Origin: Acanthopleura granulata
Taxonomy: Eukaryota > Mollusca > Polyplacophora > Chitonida > Chitonidae
DNA length: 64,000 bases
Assembly (NCBI GenBank): GCA_016165875.1
Contig: JABBOT010000080.1
Span: 18,262,572-18,326,571, forward strand
Direction: 5' to 3'
Shown here: positions 38,701-47,700 of the stretch, one piece after another
How the letters are laid out: each line of letters starts with the position of its first letter
Numbering within the stretch: position 1 is the first letter of the stretch
Position numbers and translations under genes: made by a program
Notes under the pieces: generated by a model
The model's database searches: none
Seen by the model: the letters and a program-made list of their open reading frames with translations, nothing else
Told to the model about the DNA's origin: nothing

Positions 38701-41700
38701 GTGTAAGTGAAATATTCTTGAGTACGGCATAAAACACAAATCGAATGAATAAATCCACAGAGGCTCACATATGCAAGTATGTGGTCTCCACACAGGCTCA
38801 CATACATGTAAGTTGTCTCCACACAGGCTCACATACAAGTAAGTGACCTTCATACAGGCTCACACAAGTGAATGATCTCCTTGCAGGCTCACATATGCAA
38901 ACGTGTGGTCTTCTCATAGGCTCACATACCAGTAAGTTGTCCCCACACAGGCTCACATACCAGTAAGTGGTCTCCATACAGGCTAACACACAATTAATTG
39001 TTCTCCATACAAGCTCACATACAAGTAATTGGCCTCCCTGCAAGCTCACATACAAGTAATTGGTCTCCTCACAGGTTCACATACAAGTATGTGGTCTCCT
39101 CACAAACTCACATACAAGTAAGTTGTCTCCACACAGGCTGACATACAAGTAAGTGGTCTCCACACAGGCTCATACATACAGGTAAGTTGTTTCAGCAGTG
39201 GCTCAAACATACAAGTTGTCTCAACACAGGTTCACATATACAAGTAAGTAATCTCTCCATGGGCTTATATACAGTATATTGTAGGTAAGATTTCACTATG
39301 ATAACATGAATCACTGTTAATGGCATAAAATTTCACCCATCGCTATGTTACTCTTTGGGCTTGATTCTGAGTTTTCTGTTCCTCTTAGAAAGGTGTTTTG
39401 GGGTTTCTTTGGAAGGTAGGATAATGATCTGTTGGGAAAGTATAGATTTCAATGACAAAATTATGGGTAGTATTTTCTGACATTTATTTGTCCATAAAAA
39501 TGTTTTTTCAAGAGGAGAATTTTGGTAGGTCATACACAGAGCTACCAGCAGCCTTATTATTCCTGTTTTTCTCTATATTTATTCAAATTTACTGTACTTT
39601 TACTGAATTTTGTAAAATCTCTAAATTTTTACCAGAAAAGGTCACATGTTTTGAAAATGTTGATAATCATGTGTCAAAACTTTACATACATCCTCCAGCA
39701 ATACTCCATCCACTATCTGAGCAAGTAGTCACTGACTGGCATCTAGAGACCGTGGCTAAGTCGGTTTCCCACCAATGTGGTTGCTGTGAGTTCAAGTCCA
39801 GCTCATGCTGTGCTTCCTCACCGGCCATATGTGGGAAGGTCTGCCAGCAACCTGTGGATGGTTGTGGGTTACCCTCCCTCCCAAACCTCTGTCCGCTTTC
39901 CTCCCACCATAATGCTGGCTGCCATGGTGTAAGTGAAATATAGTTGAGTACTGTATAAGACACCAATCAAATAAATAAATAAATAAATCAGTGTGTATAA
40001 AAGGAATACATTGCCATGAACTTTACACCCTTGGCCAGATGTCAATTTCATCACAATGTATTCCTTTCATCACAGGCATTGGAGCCAGGCTGGAGAGGCT
40101 GTGGGGGCTGAAACTTGTCCCCACCCTTTGAAGTTTTTAGAAGTCAGGAGGACTGCTGCCCAGGCTTAGTCTCCTGAAATAAATGTGTGTTGAAGGGTGT
40201 GTTTCTTTCTGTATGAGGCAAGTGAGCAAAAGTGCCACAGAGCCCCAGAAAGCAAATAGGCCTACATGTATCCCTGACTTTGTGAAATGGAGAACAACTT
40301 ATGTGTTCTTTTAATGTTGTTACCATTCTGTAACAAAATTCAACTATGTCTTACAAATTGCTCCTTGCTACAGGACACATGCTCAGGCAGAGTGTCTGAC
40401 TGAAAGGTGCATTTTAAATAAGTTACCGTTACACCGTACAAAGTCTGTTAGTTTATTTATTAATTTATTTATATATTTGAGTGGAAACCCATGACCATCT
40501 GCAGGTTGCTGGTAGATCTTACCATGTAAAGGGCAGGCAGTCTGCTAGTATTGTAACAACAAATACTAAGTGCCAGTTATCAGTTTTGTTGATAAAGAAA
40601 GGAAAAAGAGAAGGCCAGGTATGCAGTTTATTCAGGGTTATGAATAGGTGCGAACAATACCCCTTTTTAGGCGAAGTAATAAAAAATGAATCGAAAGGAA
40701 AAAAAAAGAAAACAGAAATGTGAGCCATATCTTTGTTTAAAAATACACAATTGTTCAGCCCAGATCCAAGTTTGTTGCTTTATAGAAGTTTTCAGAGCAT
40801 GCAAATTCTTCCTCGTCTGTGTTTTTGTTCATGCAGGAGCAACAATGTCTCCCCGCCTGGAGTCACCAGCTTTGTATATCTGTGGCCATCCAGCGAATTA
40901 CGAGATGAAAGTGGGCATGGTGCACAAACCAAACTATGCAGAATTTATTGATCTTAATGAATAAAAAAATACATTTGATAAGAAGAAAAGGACAAATATG
41001 CAGTTTATTACAGCTTCCTCTCGTGGACAAAAATACACTAAATATGAAGTCTTAATAATGTAATTTATCCTGTCTTCTTGTTATAGTCAGAAATCTCCTA
41101 AAATGCATCTCTGCTGCTACATGTATGTGAAATGACAAAGCTCTTGCACCTGGCTGGCCCCTGGACCCTTGCCTATTGGCCAGGGATAGTAGTTCAGCTA
41201 CCCCTGCCTGCAAACGTAAGGAATTTGTGTGAATGAAAAAATCAACACCAAAATAGACTAGTATTTAATTTATCCTGCATTCCTGTTATAATTTTAGTCT
41301 CCACAAATCTCCTAAAACATGTCTTTGCTGCTCTATGAAGTAACAGGGCTTCCGGGACCCTAGCCTATTGGGCTGGGATAGTGCCGGTAGGTCAGCTGCC
41401 TCTGCCAGCAAATGTAATGAATTTCTATAAAAAAAATTTGAAATCACCTGAAACGTATCTCAGCTGCTATTGTGACAAGACAGTAAATCCTACACTATAG
41501 ATGTGCGATGAAACTGATTCTTAGTGTGTACATGTAAATCATTTTTTATGACTAACACTTCCTATAGTGTTAGTGTTACAAACACTTCCTTTAGTGTTAG
41601 TAGGCCTACCGTAACATGAAGACAACAGTATTAGTAAAATAGTTATTGTTATATACTAAAGTGAAGGACAACCGAAAAATGAAGTTGCGGTTAGTGAAAA

Positions 41701-44700
41701 AAGCATGAGAAACTGTATCTGAAAATATATGCACTGATTATTTTAAATGTGTTTTCCATGAATGGAACGGTTGAGGAACAGTGATGTCACACATTCTTCT
41801 TGGTTGCTAAACAGCCTATAATTTTTATAATGTATATTTACGTTCTAAATGTAGTACTAGAATTGTGCGTGACGTCTCTGTTCCTCAGCCTCTCAATGTG
41901 GTTCATAAAACCCACTATATCATCAAAGCATTTGACTGTGTTTAATTTTGTGGAAAGAATTCAGTGAAAATATTTTCAGATACACTATTTTATGCTCCTT
42001 TTATTCACAACAACTTCATTTTTGAGCGGTCTTTCACTTAAAGGGACATAATGGAGAAAATAGTTTCATGCACATGTAGCTCACATGCACATGAGCATTT
42101 AATTTTTTTCGTGAATTGCCTCATGATGTCATTGAATAGGGAAATTCATTGAATTAACTTCCATTTACTCCCTATATTTATCCTGTATATACCCTATTTT
42201 TTCCCCTATTTTCAGCTGGGAAGCCTGCAAACATGGTAACTGTATTTACGTGCATATTGGCGGAAAGAAATCTTTAATCAAGTCCCATTACTTTATCATG
42301 AATTGCTCTGTCCTCTCATTCTATCAGGTCTCCAGTTTGTGCGTGCAGAGGGGTTTGTGTTTTCACACATAGCTGATGAGGGTTTGATGAACTCGTGTGC
42401 TGGAGAACTGCTGAGGTACAGGAGACAGATCGGAGCCGACAGTGTACAAATACTCACTGATATCAAGAAAAAACACAGGTAGGATATATGATTGAAGCTT
42501 GTCATGACTTTGATAAAGATACTTTTTATTGTCATTCTGGTGTTTGTTGGAAGATCAGTAGATGGTGAAATGTGTTAAGTGTAGTAATATATATTATCCT
42601 CTCCAGTAATATGGACTAGTACGCACGACAATTTGATGACTGACTTTCTCTCCCTCACCACCACCTCCCTGATTGCGGAAAAAGCAACAACAACAACAAA
42701 AACAGAACACAAGACATTCTTCATATTGAACAGTGCTTTTGTAAAGTTCGACATCATTTTCAACAGTATTTTGGTTGTATTACAACATTCACACTGAGTA
42801 GGAGCGTAGTCTCACTGGATCAATATGCTAAAGACACAACACATAAACCCTGCTCAGCTAACATATGTGTAGTGACAATGGCTTGACCAGTTCCAGTTGC
42901 ATTATACAGCAGTGGCAGAGCAAACCATTATCAAAGTCCTGAATTAGGCATGTTTGGTCTTGGTGACATAATGTGGTTGACCACGTTCGTTAGTCGATAT
43001 CTGAGCTGCCTTAAAAGGTTTGCACCAATGTGGTCGCTGTGAGTTCAAATCCAGCCCCTGCTGGTTTCCTCTCTGGCTGTATGTGGGAAGGTTTGCCAGC
43101 AACCTGCGGATGGTCGTGGGTTTCCCCTGGGCTCTGCTTGCTTTCCTCCCACCATAATGCTGGCAGCCGTCGTGTAAGTGAAATATTATTGAGTACGGTG
43201 TAAAACACGAATCAAATAAATAAATAAATAAATAAATTAAAAGGTTTGTTGAACGTCACCAATATTGTGTGCATATCTGTAGGTTGGCAAAGGTTGTCTG
43301 GTTTGCCCCTCCTTCCTATACCGTAAGTCGTCTAATTATTGGCATGATTGGCAGACATATTGTAGTCCTGCTGAAAGCAAAATATTATTTTTCTCTCACA
43401 GTTTTGGGAAAATCTAAGGATATGAATATAATAGTCATTGGATGGTCTAACTATTGGAGGAAAAAGAGACTTTTTATTCATGATTCATGAAAAGGGTGGA
43501 TAAAAAGGAAAAGTTCTGAATGGCCCAATTGATGTGACGACTGAGAAGAGTATCGTTTTAGAATGTGGCTGAATGAAGGGTTTGATTAACACATTGTATT
43601 GCTTTCAGTTCTCACGCCATCACAGAGGATGTGAGCTTGGTGGAGACCGCCAAGGCTGCTGAGTTTTTCCATAGCGATGGTGTCATAGTGACAGGCTCAG
43701 CGACTGGCCAGGAGACCAACCCTCAACAGGTCACAGGTAACACAGCCTAATGATGTCCTCGTTTATTTTGTTTGTTTGTTTATTTATCAGCTTGTCAATA
43801 CTTAAGGCTTTAAAGGAAAAGACTCCTGAAAAATGAAGGTATCTTGAGTAAAAAGACCATTAAAAACTGTATCTGAAAATACCGTTACTGATTTTTGATT
43901 CACCAAATTAAATGCAGTCAAATGTTTTGATTGTGATATTGAAAAGGTGTGTGATGCGATGTTAGGCCGACGTGTCTTTGGCCCTAAAGCAGAACTTTAA
44001 TTATCATGTTTTCCTATAGCTTTTCTGTACACATGTGCATATTACAGGAGTATGGTTCATACAAACTTTTTATGCTGAGCTGTACAAATAAGTTTTGTGA
44101 CTTTACGGGTGGCACATAACCATTACGGTCCATGAAACCCACCATACGATCAAAACATTTGACTCAGTTTTAATTTGGTGAAAAAAAAAGCAGAAAAAAA
44201 TGTCAGTATATTTACATACATGTTTTAATGATCATTTTACTCGCCATGTCTTCAGTTTATCTTTCCCTTTGAAGCCACTCAGTTACTGACCTACGGTTTG
44301 TTGTGCATTTTCATGTAACATGGAGCGAGTCAAGGGGTATAACTCACATACCTGATGTGTAAGAGTTAACTCCCTTGGTTTGGGGAATGCGATCGGATAG
44401 ATACCACTACCAAACATATCTGTGTGCAATCAGGCAGACAAGTTAAATGAAGCACACTTCAATCAAGTGAAGCAGATAAAGGTCTGCTTATCAAATCAAA
44501 GAGATGATAACGCTTTAATAACTGATTGTGACTGGGCTAACTAGCTGGGGATTTGAACCAGCGATCTTTGGATTTCGAGTCCACGCTTCTACCACTAGAT
44601 TAAAGGGAAATTTCCCTCAGCCCGGGAGTAGATAGCGCTAATATTTTACCCTGTTACATGATGTACGAGGTTACATGAGAATATCTCAAATATCAAGCGA

Positions 44701-47700
44701 AGCATTTCCCATCACATTACACATAACAGGACAGGAATAATACCTGAAGATATACTCTAGACAGGTTTTCGTGAATAAAACCATACATTTTACACTGTTA
44801 TAGCTTTTTTTTTCTCCATGGCCTATGATGCATATACAGAAAAAAAAAGCCCCGGAAAATCATCAAAAAGTGTACATAACAGAAGTTTATTGCAGTTTAA
44901 TGTTATATTTAGAACCTTGCCATGTTCATATGGCATCTGATGTTAGCATTGAGAAATTTGTCATAAATAGAAGTCAGTGCATTATGACTTGGGTTAAATA
45001 TGAAATAGCGTGGCTTTAGGATCATTTGTATGAGTACATTGTTAATGATGAACAACAATGTAAACTTTGTTTCTTTACAATTTATGTAAATCAAGTGCTT
45101 ATGTCTTACATATTATTTATGAGCTGGTGTTTTAAGTTATTGGACATGTGATTATCAACCTGGAACGACCCTTCATGCTGCATGAGTGGTGTGCAAATGT
45201 CGGAAAAATAGACTTTAGCCTAGGTTGTGAAAAGAGGCGATTGCTTTATTTTGCTTTCCAGCCTTTTGTTCTTTATGACAAAATAGTGGAGGAGAACTTA
45301 CTGGTAGATATTAATAGTTTTAATGACAGTTTTGATTATTTCTGATAACATAAAACCTCCCTGTGCTTAAGGATATTTCACTTACATGGCTACAGTCAGG
45401 TTTATTATTGGAGGAAACTCAGCCAAGCCTGAAGAATATATGTACCTATGTATTACTTTTTACCAGGGGCCTACCTGACAGTCTCATAAAAAGTTGGAAA
45501 TAAAAACTGGCTCTATGGCCATTTTAATAATACTTCTCCCCAACTGCCTGAGGTGATTTGATGTGGAGTAACAGTGCTCAAAATGTGCAGGAAAAGGCAC
45601 CATTTCAAATATTGGCAGGTTTTATTACAATGTGAATGTTTGTAACTTTGCAAATATTGAAACAAATTATGTTTGACTTTTCAAACTAAATAGTGTGAGA
45701 AATAAAGTCCATACTGTTTGTGAGGTTAGGAATATTTTTTTTTTTTTTGCCAGACATGCTGTATGTGTCAGGTATAGATGTGTATCATGGAGATTAAGGT
45801 ATATGTATTCAATGACAATTTTGTATGTATTCCATAATACACACATGTACCTGTCTACATGTATCTGTTTGAATCAGTTCTTGTTTCTGACATGTTTTTT
45901 CTCTCCCCCTTTCTGATGTGAACAGATTTTAATATAATTGTTTCTATGTGGGCCCTCCTGGGGCCTTCCACTCTTGGTATGTGTCAGCGACTCACGAGCC
46001 TCCAGCATATGCCAGCAGTTTATTGATTCTGGTGTCTTATGCCTGGTTCACTGGACTAATCTTTAATAACCCCAGGAAATGGTATTGAAAAATATTTTTG
46101 ATTTATTAGATTCTGGTGGAGGGGAAAAGAAACAGGCGAGAGAGAGAGGGAGAAAGAAATTAATGGAAGACACTGTTCAGAGAATTTGCCACATAGATTA
46201 GGATATGCTAGTCCTGATCTGCTAATGAACATTATGAAACTGTGTCAGCATGCTGGGATGGATTTTAAAAAGAAATAGTTTCAGTTCTGATGTACTAGAC
46301 CTCTTTGAATGGGACATATTTGCTGCCAGACGCAGTGGTTGGTTTGTGTCTTGCAGGTGTAACCATCTTATTTGCTAATACTGAACTGATGGTTTGGCTA
46401 CACATTCTCCTGGTCACTCGTCAGTTACATTATTATAAGGTTGTTTAATTTCCTTTCTTTCATCGTGGTAATACTTAGTGTTCTCCTATCCCTTAATATT
46501 TGTTTCATCATTAGTTCTGTAATATTTTCAACAGACAGTTGACGATGTTGATGATTTACAATTATTCTAAATGACCGCAAATTTTGCCAAGAAAGTGCAA
46601 TTATCAGAGGCAAGTCATGTCATAAACTACCACTTTTGGTGCTGAAACTTAACACATTTTCCATCTTGTACATCATCCTACTTTGTACCTTCCTAAGAAA
46701 CCTCAAAACATGTTTGTATAACTGTCTGAGTCAATGGACAGCTGAGTAGTCAGTGGCCGATTTTAGGTACGTTTTAGGGTTCTTGTGCTTTCTCCCATTA
46801 TTTTGTCAGTCTCCTAATCCCTTACCATTTCCTGCCTTTAGTTGCTTGATGATACTGATGATTTGCTATTGAGGTCTCCTAATCCCTTACCATTTCCTTT
46901 CATTTCTGGCTTGATGATACTGATGATTTGCTATTGAGATCTCCTAATTCCTTATCATTTTCTTTCTTTAGTTGCCTGATGATGCTGATGATTTGCCGTT
47001 GAGATCTCCTAATCCATAACCATTTCCTGTCTTAAATTGCCTGATGACACTGATGACTTGCAATTGAGATCTTCTATTCCCTTACCATTTCCTTTCTTCC
47101 GTTGCTTGATGGTAATGATGATTTGCCAGTGACATCTTCTAATCCCTTGTCATTTCCTTCCTTTAGTTGCCTGGTGATACTAATGATTTGTTATTGAGAT
47201 CACTTAACCCCTTCCATTTCCTTTCTTTAGTTGCTTGCTGATACTAATGATTTGTTATTTAGATCTTCTGATCTCTTCCATTTCCTTTCTTTACTTGCTT
47301 GCTGATGCTAATGATTTGCTGTTGAGATCACCTGATCCCTTCCATTTCCTTTCTTTAGTTGCTTGCTGATACTAATGATTTGTCATTGAGATCTCGTAGT
47401 CCCTTAAAATTTCCCTTCTTTCGTTGCTTGCTGATACTGATGATTTACTACGGTGATCTCCTAATCACTTACCATATCCATTCTTTAGTTGCCTGATGAT
47501 ACTGATGATTTGCCATTGAGATCTCCTAATTCCTTACCATTTACTTCATATCAAGACGATTTGCCATAATATTCTTCTGTTGTCTTTGTATTTATTTCAT
47601 CACACGGAGGATTTATCATGTGACATTTTACTTACTTGATGATACTGAGCATTTATCATGTGACAGTTTATGTTTTCAAGATGTGTACATAGAGATTTGC

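Larger units (their letters stand above)
37715..39265 (+). repeat. 32-bp tandem array starting right after exon 3, ~35 units, with acceptor- and donor-like sites in each unit
   Basis: Unit 'caggctcacatacaagtaag' + 'tggtctccatac'. Each unit holds a short pyrimidine stretch and CAG, 12 bases, then AAGTAAGT, so it looks like a 12-base micro-exon between splice sites. The true exon 3 donor is GCAG|GTAAAC at 37714/37715. The exon end itself (GCACAGGCTGCAG) resembles the unit, so the array may have grown from this junction. Two SINE copies have inserted into it. Minus-strand open frames (38798-39055) are by-products. Confidence 0.9.

Noticed and set aside
38798..39055. 85-codon minus-strand open frame with VSLCGDHLLVCEP-type repeats
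   Set aside because: It is the reverse reading of the 32-bp array; there is no start context or homologue.
39452..39943. 163-codon open frame, the longest in the window
   Set aside because: Its 3' half is SINE sequence and its 5' half has no domain; it lies in a BtpA intron.
44530..44605. Functional tRNA-Ser gene
   Set aside because: D-, anticodon- and T-arm-like pieces are present, but no proper acceptor stem at normal spacing could be found.
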